Source: Methanosarcina sp. DH2 (GTDB lineage: Archaea > Halobacteriota > Methanosarcinia > Methanosarcinales > Methanosarcinaceae). From it: DNA of 43,981 nucleotides. Location: assembly GCF_020804225.1 (NCBI RefSeq), contig NZ_WJBI01000009.1:57427-101407 (forward strand), given 5' to 3'. Made by a program: the position numbers and the translations under genes. The notes under the pieces were generated by a model. It saw nothing but the letters and a program-made list of their open reading frames with translations. It had not been told where the DNA came from and searched no databases. Position 1 is the first letter of the stretch, and every line of letters starts with the position of its first letter. Positions 17,566 to 25,806 of the stretch are shown here, piece by piece.

Positions 17566-17947
17566 TAAAAATCACTCCGGGTTAATGTCCCCGGCTATCG
17601 ATAGAAGAAAGCCGTAAACAACTGATTCTTAAGGCATTTATAAAAACTTTGCCAATTCGATTTCAAAGTATGATTGAATACTTATTATATAATAGCATCG
17701 AATGTTCATTATCAGAAAACCTCAGAAATCCCAACTTAGAGCCTCAGCAAAAGATTGGTAAAGGACTATATATGAATAAAATATGAATAAAAAACCAGCT
17801 CATGAAAATAGGACTGCAGAAAAAGAGATTCCGGCACATCAGGAGGCCGGAAATTATTAAGAATATTTGAAATTAGCCATAAAAAGACTGAAAAATGATT
17901 TATTCATAATTTTTCAGTCCTGTTTTTCTTATTTTAAATTGTCCTGC
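17566..17947. other. Spacer between the bactofilin-like gene and the TRAM array
   Basis: About 380 nt, AT-rich, no gene recognised. It holds the terminator of the TRAM array at 17886-17919 and should hold the promoter of the bactofilin-like gene. Confidence 0.5.
17886..17919 (-). terminator. Terminator of the TRAM array
   Basis: Perfect 11-bp inverted repeat GACTGAAAAAT (17886-17896) / ATTTTTCAGTC (17909-17919). On the minus strand it is followed by TTTTT; on the plus strand also by a T-rich run. It lies about 30 nt after the stop of the last TRAM gene. Confidence 0.75.
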
Positions 17948-18154
17948 TTACTCAACAAGGCTGGCAAAACCGTATTTGGGAAGTACCCTTTCGATTTTGA
18001 TCCTGACTTCGTCGCCTACCTTGGTGCCCGGGACAAAGACTACAAAGCCCTCTATGCGGGCAATGCCGTCTCCCTGGCGGGCGATGTCCTGAATTGTAAC
18101 GTCGTAGACTTCGCCTTCTTCAACAGGAACAGAACCACTTTCTTCTCTGAACAT
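17948..18154 (-). CDS. Single-TRAM-domain RNA-binding protein, copy 1
   Basis: A 68-residue protein that is just one TRAM beta-barrel (VEEGEVYDVTIQDIARQGDG, then IARIEGFVVFVPGTKVGDEV), an RNA-binding fold also attached to tRNA-modifying enzymes. Small stand-alone TRAM proteins of methanogens act as RNA chaperones, some cold-induced (Ctr proteins of Methanococcoides). Start: I use the second ATG (MFREES). An in-frame ATG three codons earlier overlaps the AAAGGA ribosome site, and in copy 2 the earlier ATG is out of frame, so only MFREES is common to all four copies. It is the promoter-distal copy and the most diverged at its C-terminus (LPKYGFASLVE). Confidence 0.9.
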   Translation of the reverse strand: MFREESGSVPVEEGEVYDVTIQDIARQGDGIARIEGFVVFVPGTKVGDEVRIKIERVLPKYGFASLVE

Positions 18155-18213
18155 GAAAACCATTCCTTTAAAGGTTAAAGTTTATTATAACCAGGTAATT
18201 CTCTCAAATGCAT

Positions 18214-18420
18214 TTACTCGACAACGCTTGCAAATGCAAATTTCGGAAGTACCCTTTCGACCTTAATGCGAACTTCATCGCCGACCTTGGTGCCCGGGAC
18301 AAAGATTACAAAACCCTCAATACGAGCGATGCCGTCTCCCTGACGAGCAATGTCCTGAATTGTAACATCGTAGACTTCACCCTCTTCGACAGGGACTGAG
18401 CGACTTTCTTCTCTGAACAT
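18214..18420 (-). CDS. Single-TRAM-domain RNA-binding protein, copy 2
   Basis: 68 residues, same architecture as copy 1, 59 nt upstream of it. The upstream AAAGGAATG is shifted relative to the coding frame here, which fixes the start at MFREES (18420). It shares GTKVGDEVRIKVERV with copy 1 in the second half and its first 38 residues with copy 3. The gene spacing, about 271 nt per unit, shows tandem duplication. Confidence 0.9.
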   Translation of the reverse strand: MFREESRSVPVEEGEVYDVTIQDIARQGDGIARIEGFVIFVPGTKVGDEVRIKVERVLPKFAFASVVE

Positions 18421-18484
18421 GAAAAACCATTCCTTTAATTTACTTTAGTTAAATCTTTAGTATTAATTTAATTCCCTTGCGGAA

Positions 18485-18691
18485 TTACTCGACAACACTT
18501 GCAAATGCAAACTTGGGAAGAACCCTTTCGACCTTAATCTGGACTTCGTCTCCAACACTGGTGTTAGGGACAAAGACTACAAAACCCTCAATACGAGCAA
18601 TGCCGTCTCCCTGGCGAGCAATGTCCTGAATTGTAACATCGTAGACTTCACCCTCTTCGACAGGGACTGAGCGACTTTCTTCTCTGAACAT
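18485..18691 (-). CDS. Single-TRAM-domain RNA-binding protein, copy 3
   Basis: 68 residues from the conserved MFREES start; 64 nt from copy 2. The N-terminal half equals copy 2 and the middle (NTSVGDEVQIKVERV) equals copy 4, then it returns to the copy 2 ending LPKFAFASVVE. This mosaic looks like recombination or gene conversion inside the array. Role as for copy 1. Confidence 0.9.
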   Translation of the reverse strand: MFREESRSVPVEEGEVYDVTIQDIARQGDGIARIEGFVVFVPNTSVGDEVQIKVERVLPKFAFASVVE

Positions 18692-18755
18692 TAAAATCAT
18701 TCCTTTAATTTACTTTAATTAAAACTTGTATAGTAATTAACTTCTCAACCCAAAC

Positions 18756-18962
18756 TTACTCGACAACGCTTGCAAATGCAAATTTCGAAAGTACCCTTTC
18801 GACTTTAATCTGGACTTCGTCGCCAACACTTGTATTCGGGACAAAAACTACAAAGCCTTCGATACGGGCGATGCCGTCTCCCTGGCGAGCGATATCCTGA
18901 ATAGTTACGTCGTAAGTTTCGCCCTCTTCAACGGGCACAGAATTACTTTCATCTCTAAACAT
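18756..18962 (-). CDS. Single-TRAM-domain RNA-binding protein, copy 4
   Basis: 68 residues (MFRDESNSVPVEEGETYDV...), the promoter-proximal gene of the array as preserved. Start again at the second ATG. It carries NTSVGDEVQIKVERVLSKFAFASVVE. Upstream DNA to 19130 contains a decayed fifth copy, so this was once an internal copy. Confidence 0.9.
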   Translation of the reverse strand: MFRDESNSVPVEEGETYDVTIQDIARQGDGIARIEGFVVFVPNTSVGDEVQIKVERVLSKFAFASVVE

Positions 18963-19036
18963 CAGATTCATTCCTTTGACTTCTATTAATCAGCTTACGA
19001 AAGCTCCATCTATAGAACAGAAAAGAGTAAAAACAG

Positions 19037-19125
19037 TACTTAACAGGCCAAACTTGAAAAACCAAATTTAGGAAGTACGCATTCTACTTAATCTATTACG
19101 GTGAACTAGTCCCCAATAGAGCCTC
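19037..19125 (-). pseudogene. Relic of a fifth TRAM gene (3' part)
   Basis: The plus strand at 19037-19125 aligns with the 3' half of the TRAM genes: CAAATTTAGGAAGTAC matches CAAATTTCGGAAGTAC of copy 2, followed by ATTCTACTTAATCT against TTTCGACTTTAATCT of copy 4 and GAACTAGTCCCCAA against GGACTTCGTCGCCAA. It sits about one 271-nt period beyond copy 4. Indels break the frame and no 5' half is recognisable. Confidence 0.6.
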
Positions 19126-19458
19126 GAATAAGTCAATTAATTGGTCATACTCATATCCGCTTGTATATAATATTTTGCTTTAATGCATGGTAAAAAAGAA
19201 AAATAAAAGAGTTAGGAAATTATCTGAAACCCGATTTTCGGAGTTATTAGTTCTTATTTCAAAAACATAATAAGTAGTGGCAAATTAAGAATAAAATAAC
19301 ATGAAAAATAAAACTATCCAGAATAAAATTCAGTTTCACTATAAAAAGCAATTGTTTCAGATGAAAGTAGAATTCTTCAGGACCTCAAAGGAAATACAGT
19401 AAAAGTTCTGTACACATATACTGAAAAACTATAGAGAGTACCCCTCCAGGGCGCAACC

Positions 19459-19468
19459 TATAAATATT
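19459..19468 (+). promoter_or_regulatory. Probable TATA box of tRNA-Lys
   Basis: TATAAATATT lies 58 nt before the mature tRNA 5' end, implying a leader of about 30 nt removed by RNase P. The preceding spacer (19126-19458) is AT-rich with no gene recognised. Confidence 0.5.
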
Positions 19469-19516
19469 TGAAAATACATTCTGAGAGTCGCTCATTAAAT
19501 GAGAACAACAGTGCGT

Positions 19517-19590
19517 GGGCCCGTAGCTTAGTCAGGCAGAGCGATGGACTCTTAATCCATAGGCCGGGGGTTCAAATCCCTTCGGGCCCG
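19517..19590 (+). tRNA. tRNA-Lys (anticodon CUU)
   Basis: 74 nt folding as a cloverleaf: acceptor stem GGGCCCG (19517-19523) with CGGGCCC (19583-19589) and discriminator G. The anticodon arm is TGGA-CTCTTAA-TCCA with CTT at the centre, and the T arm is GGGGG-TTCAAAT-CCC. No intron; CCA is not encoded. A T-rich run follows from 19602. Confidence 0.97.
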
Positions 19591-20023
19591 CTAATCTCAT
19601 CAATTTTTTTCACAATATTCTTTTTTTATAATTTTTTTATTCTAATTTTATTTTCCTATAATTTTATTTTTTCACAATTCTTTTGGAAAACAATTTTAAA
19701 CCTTCATCTGGCTCTTTTATTCAGTCTCAGGCGATTCAGATAACCTGGCTAAAGAATGTTTTGAAACCTGAGCAATGTTTGATGAGAAACCTTATGCTAT
19801 ATGCTCCCCTAATCATTACACAGCTCTCCAGGCATTGTATAACTCTAGCAGATCTTAACTGTTCTAAACAGGCATACTGTTTTAAACGATTTCTGTGAAA
19901 CCCTGTGGTAAAAGAACTGATCAGGTCCAAAAGAGGCGAAGATAAGTTGAAGGAAGAAGTTATCAACCAGGAAAGACAAAAAATTCAAAACAAAGAGAAG
20001 AAAAACAATGGAGTGTAACCCTG
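19591..20023. other. Spacer after tRNA-Lys
   Basis: T-rich to about 19690 (likely termination region of the tRNA), then ordinary AT-rich DNA. No recognised gene except the doubtful short frame at 19905-20018. Confidence 0.45.
19905..20018 (+). CDS. Possible 37-residue charged helical peptide before the RHH gene
   Basis: A GTG-started frame, rich in K, E, Q and R (KRGEDKLKEEVINQERQ), ends 5 nt before the start of the RHH gene and overlaps its ribosome-binding site. That arrangement would couple the two. It has no clear Shine-Dalgarno of its own and no family that I recognise; it may be a chance frame or the tail of a decayed gene. Confidence 0.3.
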   Translation: MVKELIRSKRGEDKLKEEVINQERQKIQNKEKKNNGV

Positions 20024-20194
20024 ATGCCAAAAGTAAGTGTTGAAATCCCACAGGAGCTACTGGATGACCTCAACAGGCATGTAGGAGATAACAAAAAATT
20101 CGTCAGCCAATCTGATGCCATCCGGACTTCTATTCGAAAAATGCTGGATATGATGGATGACATAGACAGAAGGCGTGGAAGGTTGAATGAGTAA
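20024..20194 (+). CDS. Ribbon-helix-helix (CopG-family) regulator, 56 residues
   Basis: DNA-binding protein of the ribbon-helix-helix type. MPKVSVEIPQELLDDLNRHV gives the DNA-contacting beta strand and helix 1, SQSDAIRTSIRKMLDMM gives the turn and helix 2, and a charged tail ends ...RRRGRLNE. GGAGTG lies 8 nt before the ATG at 20024 and supports this start. Many such genes pair with toxins; no toxin gene is visible next to it, so a plain regulator is the safer reading. Confidence 0.8.
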   Translation: MPKVSVEIPQELLDDLNRHVGDNKKFVSQSDAIRTSIRKMLDMMDDIDRRRGRLNE

Positions 20195-20254
20195 ACAAAT
20201 GATGAGTTAATGAATAAACTCATAAAAACTCAAAGACAGAAAGGTATGTAAAAA

Positions 20255-20315
20255 CATAAATAAAACATAAATAAAACATAAATAAAACATAAATAAAACA
20301 TAAATAAAACATAAA
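20255..20315. repeat. 11-nt tandem repeat
   Basis: Five exact copies of CATAAATAAAA plus a partial sixth, starting 61 nt after the RHH gene stop. Perfect copies imply recent slippage. Confidence 0.85.
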
Positions 20316-20457
20316 CTTAACCAGAAACCTTATCCAACCGGAAAAGCGCTGAAAAATGCCGAAAAAGACCACCCCTTTATTTCTACTGTGCTTTGACATC
20401 AGTGGACTAATTTTAGGAAATTCCCATTGTCCAGCAGAATTTCCACTGGAGAGAAAA

Positions 20458-20580
20458 ATGAGGGCTGACCCGGATATAGTTCAGAGAATTTCCGAATATT
20501 TCCGGCTGGACTATCAAAAAGAAATGGTTTCAGGATTAGCAACTTTCCCTGAAATCCCTGATACCCTGCGCAACGTTTGA
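20458..20580 (+). CDS. Possible small hypothetical protein
   Basis: A 40-residue frame (MRADPDIVQRISEYFRLDYQ...) with GGAGAG 4 nt before its ATG. Its last 45 nt overlap the 3' end of the convergent MetE-like gene. A longer frame begins at 20356 without a ribosome site. I recognise no family, and chance is quite possible. Confidence 0.25.
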   Translation: MRADPDIVQRISEYFRLDYQKEMVSGLATFPEIPDTLRNV

Positions 20581-21570
20581 AAGCAGGATAAAAGCTATCC
20601 TCTGGTTAGGCCAGGAGCCCAGACCGCAGTCAGGACCAACATATTTTATCAGGCTGCCAAAACGTCTGTAAGCCAGCCTCAGCCTTTTCTCAATTACAGC
20701 CGGAGTTTCGAGCTGCGTAACAATTTCGGGAAGGTACTGCTGGTCTTTCCAGATATTGGTGCAATATCTCTCATTAAGGATTCCTGCCAGGGAAAAAATA
20801 TCTGTTCTTGCAATCCCAAGCCTCAGAAAAGAATCCGTATCTTCAAGCACTTTTTTGTCAATAAGCTCCAGGTAGGAAGGAGTGCCCGCAGATTCTACCC
20901 CTATCACATTGATCGTAGGGGTCTCGCAGGCAAAATTGTAATAAAGGGCGGAATGAAGGTGTATCTCCACATCAGCCCCTCGCTTACTCGCTGACTTGGA
21001 AGCATCGGTAAGGGCAGAGACGACATCGTTCTCATCAAAGGCAAGTTCAGGGTTTAGCCCTATGCTCGGCTCGTCAATTGAAACCGTTGCAATCTTGAAA
21101 TGCTTTGCAGATTTCATTGAATTCCGGACGAATTTATTTACGTTTTTTGCAAAAAGAGAATATATGTCCGTATACCGTGTACCCCCAAACTCCTTCAGGT
21201 AAAGTTCGGTTGGGCCGGTTACGCAGATCCGGACCTTTAGGGTTTCCCCGAATTTTTCTTTATAGGCTTTTGCGACAGTTTCCAGAGCCTCAAGCTCTTC
21301 AATTCTTGCGCACTCCAGTTTTACCTCAAAGGGACTTTCGGTGCAGTCAGAGTCCCGGATAACCTTCAGGAACTGTTCATTCATGTCCTGGTACTGAGGG
21401 TAAGTAGGGATCTCTACACCTGCATCGATTTTCTGCTGAAAGGCATCGTTGATTACAGTAAAGAGTTTCTCATCTTCTGCTCTCGTTTTAAAGGCATTTC
21501 GGATCCACTCCTTACTAACTCCTTCAGGAAGTGGATAGCTTCCGATATCGTCAAAGATGATTTCTTGCAT
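20536..21570 (-). CDS. MetE-like (cobalamin-independent methionine synthase family) methyltransferase, copy A
   Basis: A 344-residue single-domain protein of the UROD/MetE superfamily, about the length of the catalytic half of MetE. Archaeal relatives of this length make methionine from homocysteine using methyl groups from corrinoid proteins rather than folate. Visible motifs: IGSYPLP at the start, SIDEPSIG (D166, E167), VEIHLHS (H204, H206), GVESAGTP (E226) and GPDCGLGSW (C315). The last two match zinc-site positions of MetE, but the cysteine two residues after the zinc histidine is alanine here; a cysteine occurs further on (C215). Start at ATG 21570; upstream is a weak GAGAG. It lies downstream of a paralogue on the same strand, about 165 nt away. 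Confidence 0.8.
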   Translation of the reverse strand: MQEIIFDDIGSYPLPEGVSKEWIRNAFKTRAEDEKLFTVINDAFQQKIDAGVEIPTYPQYQDMNEQFLKVIRDSDCTESPFEVKLECARIEELEALETVAKAYKEKFGETLKVRICVTGPTELYLKEFGGTRYTDIYSLFAKNVNKFVRNSMKSAKHFKIATVSIDEPSIGLNPELAFDENDVVSALTDASKSASKRGADVEIHLHSALYYNFACETPTINVIGVESAGTPSYLELIDKKVLEDTDSFLRLGIARTDIFSLAGILNERYCTNIWKDQQYLPEIVTQLETPAVIEKRLRLAYRRFGSLIKYVGPDCGLGSWPNQRIAFILLSNVAQGIRDFRESC

Positions 21571-21736
21571 GCTCTCTTAGTAGACCTGTAAGAATTTATC
21601 ATTATTGGAAAGACAATAGAATTATAAAAAAACAGATGAGAAATGCCAGGAGTTATCCTGCTCATATCCCAGGATTATTTATAAGATTATTTATGAGATT
21701 ATTTCCCGAATTATTTTTCAGAGTTATTTTTCAGAG

Positions 21737-22780
21737 TTATTCTTGATTCTTCATTTCTGCATTAAATGCGCTGATGCCTTTTGCCGTGTTTTCAAGCAGC
21801 CTGAAAGCAAGTTCCTGGTCCGGCCAGAATGCCAGACCGCAGTCAGGACTTGCATATTTTATGCGGTCTCCGAGAATAGAAGAGGCTTTTTCCAGTCGTT
21901 TTTTTACGACATCAGGAGTTTCCATGTCAGTAACAATTTTTTGCATATACTCTTTTTCCTTCCAGGCATTGACCCCATAATTCTCGTTAACCATACCTAT
22001 AAGGCTGGAAATGTCAGTCCTCGAAACTCCGAGCCTTATATAAGTGTTTGAATCCTCCAGGACGTCTTTATCCATAAGGTCTATGTAAGAGGGAGTTGCA
22101 GCGTACTCAAACCCGATAACATTAATAGGAGTCTCACAAACGAGTTTGTACTTTAAAGGAGAGTGCAGATGGATCTCCATATCGGCTCCCTGTTTTCGCG
22201 CGTAGGTCGAAGCCAGAGTGAGGGCGGAGATGATATCAGAGTCAGGAAATTGGATTCTATCGTTCATTCCGAGGCTCGGTTCATCCAGAGCAATAATCCT
22301 GATTTTGAAATTCTTTGCAGCTTTAAACGCCTGCTTTATGAAACTTTCGATATCCAGAGCCATTACATGGTATGCATCTGCAAAAGCAGTTGCTCCGAAA
22401 GCCTGAAGGTAAAGGTCCGTAGGACCGGCAATGCAAACTCTCACTCCCAGAGTTTCCCCTGTGTCTTCTCTGTACCTCTTCGCAACCTCATCAATTATTT
22501 CCAGCTCAAGGATTTTTGCATTTTCCTCTTTTACCACATAAGGCTCATAACAATTCTTTTCATCTCTAATAATATCCAGAAACTGCCCGATCATATCCCG
22601 GAACTGGGGATAAGTAGGAACGTGTATTCCAACATCGATTTTTCTCTGGAAAGTCTCCCTTACCAGGGAGAAGAGTTTTTCGTCCTCGTTCCGGTTTTCA
22701 GCTGCAGCTTTCATCCATTCCCTTGTGAGTCCTTCAGGTAAGGGGAGGCTGCCTCCGTCGATAAAAGTGATGTCCTGCAT
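21737..22780 (-). CDS. MetE-like methyltransferase, copy B
   Basis: Paralogue of the preceding gene, 347 residues from MQDITFIDGGSLPLP. It carries the same motifs: ALDEPSLG, MEIHLHS, GFEYAATPSY, SPDCGLAFW. As in copy A, the residue expected to be the first zinc cysteine is replaced, here by proline, and VCET follows eight residues later. The start at 22780 is preferred over an upstream frame to 22855 because all alignable sequence begins here and a TATA-like TTATAATA lies about 28 nt upstream, which would give a leaderless message. The two copies are clearly diverged, so this is an old duplication with possibly different methyl donors or acceptors. Confidence 0.8.
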   Translation of the reverse strand: MQDITFIDGGSLPLPEGLTREWMKAAAENRNEDEKLFSLVRETFQRKIDVGIHVPTYPQFRDMIGQFLDIIRDEKNCYEPYVVKEENAKILELEIIDEVAKRYREDTGETLGVRVCIAGPTDLYLQAFGATAFADAYHVMALDIESFIKQAFKAAKNFKIRIIALDEPSLGMNDRIQFPDSDIISALTLASTYARKQGADMEIHLHSPLKYKLVCETPINVIGFEYAATPSYIDLMDKDVLEDSNTYIRLGVSRTDISSLIGMVNENYGVNAWKEKEYMQKIVTDMETPDVVKKRLEKASSILGDRIKYASPDCGLAFWPDQELAFRLLENTAKGISAFNAEMKNQE

Positions 22781-22804
22781 GTGTGTTATGTAAGACAGAT
22801 CGAG

Positions 22805-22812
22805 TATTATAA
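22805..22812 (-). promoter_or_regulatory. Probable TATA box of the MetE-like copy B gene
   Basis: TTATAATA on the minus strand is centred about 28 nt from the ATG at 22780, matching a leaderless transcript. The rest of the spacer up to 23268 is AT-rich without a recognised gene. Confidence 0.4.
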
Positions 22813-23268
22813 CTATTGGAATTACTCTGGAGAATAAATTAAGAAGAATTGACACTAAGCTTTTTTAATTAAAGAATAGATACTGAGACTTTTTAAAGTA
22901 AAACAACATAAAATATTTTACTTATTAAATATAAAAAGAAATTTAAGGCATTGAAGTTCATATAATGAAAGGAAGTTTCAGGAGCTTATGCCCTGAAAAG
23001 TTCTGAGTGGGAAAAAGATGGCAATTAAAGGGAAATAAATAAAGACTTGATTGGGGGCAAATAGCTGGATAGGACCTTAACTGGTCTAAATTAGAACATG
23101 TGTTACTTCATTAGAAACGCACGACTTTATAGAAAAATAAAAAATCCTCTTGAAATTACTTCTGAGAAATGGATCAAAAAGATTAGTTAGTGTCTGAATT
23201 GACTAAAAAAAGTTCCCCAGAAGAAGGGGTTCCAAAAACTGAGTTTTCCAGAGACTGGACCAGAAATA

Positions 23269-23363
23269 AGATCAAGAGCTAGATTAAAAACTAGATCCAG
23301 AAATAGATCCAGAGTTAGATCCAGAATTAGATCCAGAGCTAGATCCAGAGCTAGATCCAAACT
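23269..23363. repeat. 12-nt tandem repeat, eight units
   Basis: Units of AGATCCAGAGCT and close variants run from 23269 with exact 12-nt spacing, the last being 11 nt. It lies 100 nt before the asparagine-synthetase-like gene, so it may be in its upstream region. Confidence 0.85.
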
Positions 23364-23463
23364 AGAATCTCACACTTTCCAGCCTTTTCCTGATGTTGTT
23401 AAAATAATCCTTAGAATTCAACCAATTACGTTCTGCAAAATGTCCAATTTGGGGGTCTAAACT

Positions 23464-25233
23464 ATGAGAAATGAAATAAAGTTACTGAATGAGTATTATC
23501 CCTGGAGAGAAGTAAAACTTAAGGAAGCCAGATGTTATTTAAAAGGAAACATATTTTTTGAGGATAAACTCCTGAGCGAGGAAAAACTTGCCGAGTTGAT
23601 ATCCCCTTTAATATTTGAAGAGAATCAGGGAAAGGAAAAAGGAACCGGAGATTTTCTCGAAAAGTTAAATGGGGAGTTTGCTCTTGTTGTCGAGACTAAA
23701 AACACTATATTTTGTGCTGTTGATAAAACAAGAAGCATTCCTTTGTTTTACATAAAAACAAAAAGCAGTTTTATTGTATCAGATAGTGCCTACTATTTAA
23801 AAGATAAAATAAATCAGCGCCTGAATGAGAAAAATGCAGCAGAGTTTATGGTTGCAGGATATGTAACAGGCAATGAAACACTCTTTGATGACATAAAGCA
23901 GGTAAGAAACGGGGAGTTTTTAATTTATCAGAAAAATGAAAAGCGTCTGAAATCCTGTTGTTACTTCAGATTTTTACATGGAGACTACTGCGAACTGCCT
24001 GAGACCGGATTAATTGAGATGCTGGACCAGACCCTTGTAAATACCTTCACAAGGCTTATAGAAAGCACCAGCAAGCAGGGAAAGAGGCTAATAGTGCCTT
24101 TAAGCGGTGGGCTTGATTCGCGCATCATTGTTGCAATGCTGAAAAGACTTGGAGTTAATGATGTTATATGCATAAGCTATGGAAAAAAAGGTAGCCGGGA
24201 ATCAGATATAAGCAAACACGTAGCAGAAGCTCTTGGATATGAGTGGCTTTTTGTAGAATATACAGCGAAAAAATGGCGTGAGTGTTATAATTCAAAAGAA
24301 GCGGATTTATTCCGGATATGGGCTGGAAACCTGTCATCTCTCCCGCATATGCAGGACTTTCTGGCAGTAAAAGAATTAAAAATCCAGGGGAAAATTCCGG
24401 AAAACTCAGTATTCATTCCCGGGCACAGTGGAGATATGCTTGCAGGCAGCCATGTTCCTCTATATTGCCTCGATAATTCAGCGGATTTCAGTTCGGAAGC
24501 CTATCTGGAAGCCTCCCTGAAAAAACATTATAATCTCTGGCAGTGGCCTTATGAACAGGGGTTTGAAAGTATCTTCAAACAGAAGATAAGCAAATCAACA
24601 TCAGGATTGGAAATTAAAGATAATGAAACATTTGCAAATGCAATAGAATACTTTGATTTTAATGAAAGGCAGGCAAAATTTATTATCAATTCAGTCAGGG
24701 TCTACGAGTTTTTTAGATATGAGTGGAGAATTCCATTCTGGGACACCGAATTGATTAAGTTCTTCTTAAAAGTCCCGATAAAATATAGAGTAAACCAGTT
24801 GCTCTACAAGAAACATGCCAGAGATTGTCTATTTTTAGGAGATTTGGAGATACTTAGAAAGATAGACTGTACTACTGATATCCTGAACCTCAAAACCCTG
24901 GATAAGCGTTCAAGGTATGAAAGACTCCTTTATTACAGGACATTCGTTCACAGTTACTATGATGAAAGAGTGAATCCCGTATGGGGAAGGTACTTTGAAA
25001 ACCCTCTTATCTCAAGACTTTTAATTAAAGTTTCCAGATATGATAATGAAAATATTAAGGAATATCCACTGCTAAAAACGATTCTGGAATATAGAAATGA
25101 AGAAAAGTATCCAATGTCAGTAAACGGAATAAGTGCTCTGGAATATCTGGCAGGCATCAAAGGAGAAACTTATTCGCCCAGAAGCAAGAAGGTGCTGAAG
25201 CCAGTCGGTTCCCCGGCAAAAAGGCCTCTTTAA
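23464..25233 (+). CDS. Asparagine-synthetase-like protein without the glutaminase cysteine
   Basis: A 589-residue protein with the two-domain plan of AsnB. The N-terminal ~190 residues resemble the class II glutamine amidotransferase domain (LNGEFALVV, DKTRSIPLFYIK), but the sequence opens MRNEIK with no cysteine 2, so glutamine cannot be hydrolysed there. The C-terminal synthetase domain has the PP-loop VPLSGGLDSR (214-219) and PGHSGDMLAG, so adenylation should still be possible. Relatives include surface-polysaccharide and peptide-modifying synthetases; the substrate is unknown. GGGGGT lies 7 nt before the ATG. The gene is isolated and AT-rich compared with the housekeeping genes around it, hinting at transfer, but no mobile genes flank it. 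Confidence 0.8.
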   Translation: MRNEIKLLNEYYPWREVKLKEARCYLKGNIFFEDKLLSEEKLAELISPLIFEENQGKEKGTGDFLEKLNGEFALVVETKNTIFCAVDKTRSIPLFYIKTKSSFIVSDSAYYLKDKINQRLNEKNAAEFMVAGYVTGNETLFDDIKQVRNGEFLIYQKNEKRLKSCCYFRFLHGDYCELPETGLIEMLDQTLVNTFTRLIESTSKQGKRLIVPLSGGLDSRIIVAMLKRLGVNDVICISYGKKGSRESDISKHVAEALGYEWLFVEYTAKKWRECYNSKEADLFRIWAGNLSSLPHMQDFLAVKELKIQGKIPENSVFIPGHSGDMLAGSHVPLYCLDNSADFSSEAYLEASLKKHYNLWQWPYEQGFESIFKQKISKSTSGLEIKDNETFANAIEYFDFNERQAKFIINSVRVYEFFRYEWRIPFWDTELIKFFLKVPIKYRVNQLLYKKHARDCLFLGDLEILRKIDCTTDILNLKTLDKRSRYERLLYYRTFVHSYYDERVNPVWGRYFENPLISRLLIKVSRYDNENIKEYPLLKTILEYRNEEKYPMSVNGISALEYLAGIKGETYSPRSKKVLKPVGSPAKRPL

Positions 25234-25296
25234 TGAAACTCTGATAGAACTTGAAAAATACAGGTAAAGCAAAATCTATTATCAAGTTTGATAAAA

Positions 25297-25320
25297 GGTA
25301 AGCAGAGAAATTTGCTTACC
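25297..25320 (+). terminator. Hairpin after the asparagine-synthetase-like gene
   Basis: Perfect 8-bp stem GGTAAGCA (25297-25304) / TGCTTACC (25313-25320) about 65 nt after the stop, followed by pyrimidine-rich sequence. The spacer on to 25806 holds nothing else recognised. Confidence 0.5.
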
Positions 25321-25806
25321 CTCTTCGATCTCTCTTCTGGCCTGTATACTCTTTTTCTTTGTTTTTTCGTTTAATTCCTTTTTCATCTTCGCTGTTAGTA
25401 GACTCTTTTTCGAATAAACTATCCTTCGTTTACCAATATATACCCTCGAGTTAAAAACTGAAAATTCATTACAAGTAAAAGGTACCAGTCTTCAGCCATC
25501 CAGCTCGATTTTGCTAGAATATATTTTGGAATATTGAAGCAGTATACTTTGGAATAATATACTTGAGAATATATTCTTAATTCCTGAAGATTTTCTTAAT
25601 TTCTGGCAACTCTGGAAAATTTTTGGACCGTTTTCAAAATAACGGAATGGCATACTTTACTGTTTTTTGTTCTGTTAGCTTGGGAACGGGCTTCCCCTGT
25701 ATAAAACCAAAATAAAAAGAAAGGATAAATGGATCAAAAATAAGAGAAACGAAGCAGCTACCTACAGCAGGCTACTTAAAAACAAGCATCTCCTCAGTTT
25801 CCAGAA

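Noticed and set aside
17867-18399. Plus-strand frames across the TRAM genes
   Set aside because: They exist only because the TRAM genes repeat; the minus-strand TRAM proteins are conserved and have ribosome sites.
19468-19743. 91-codon frame over the tRNA-Lys
   Set aside because: It contains the whole tRNA gene and then T-rich DNA; not a protein gene.
22163-22741. 192-codon plus-strand open frame
   Set aside because: Antisense to the MetE-like copy B gene.
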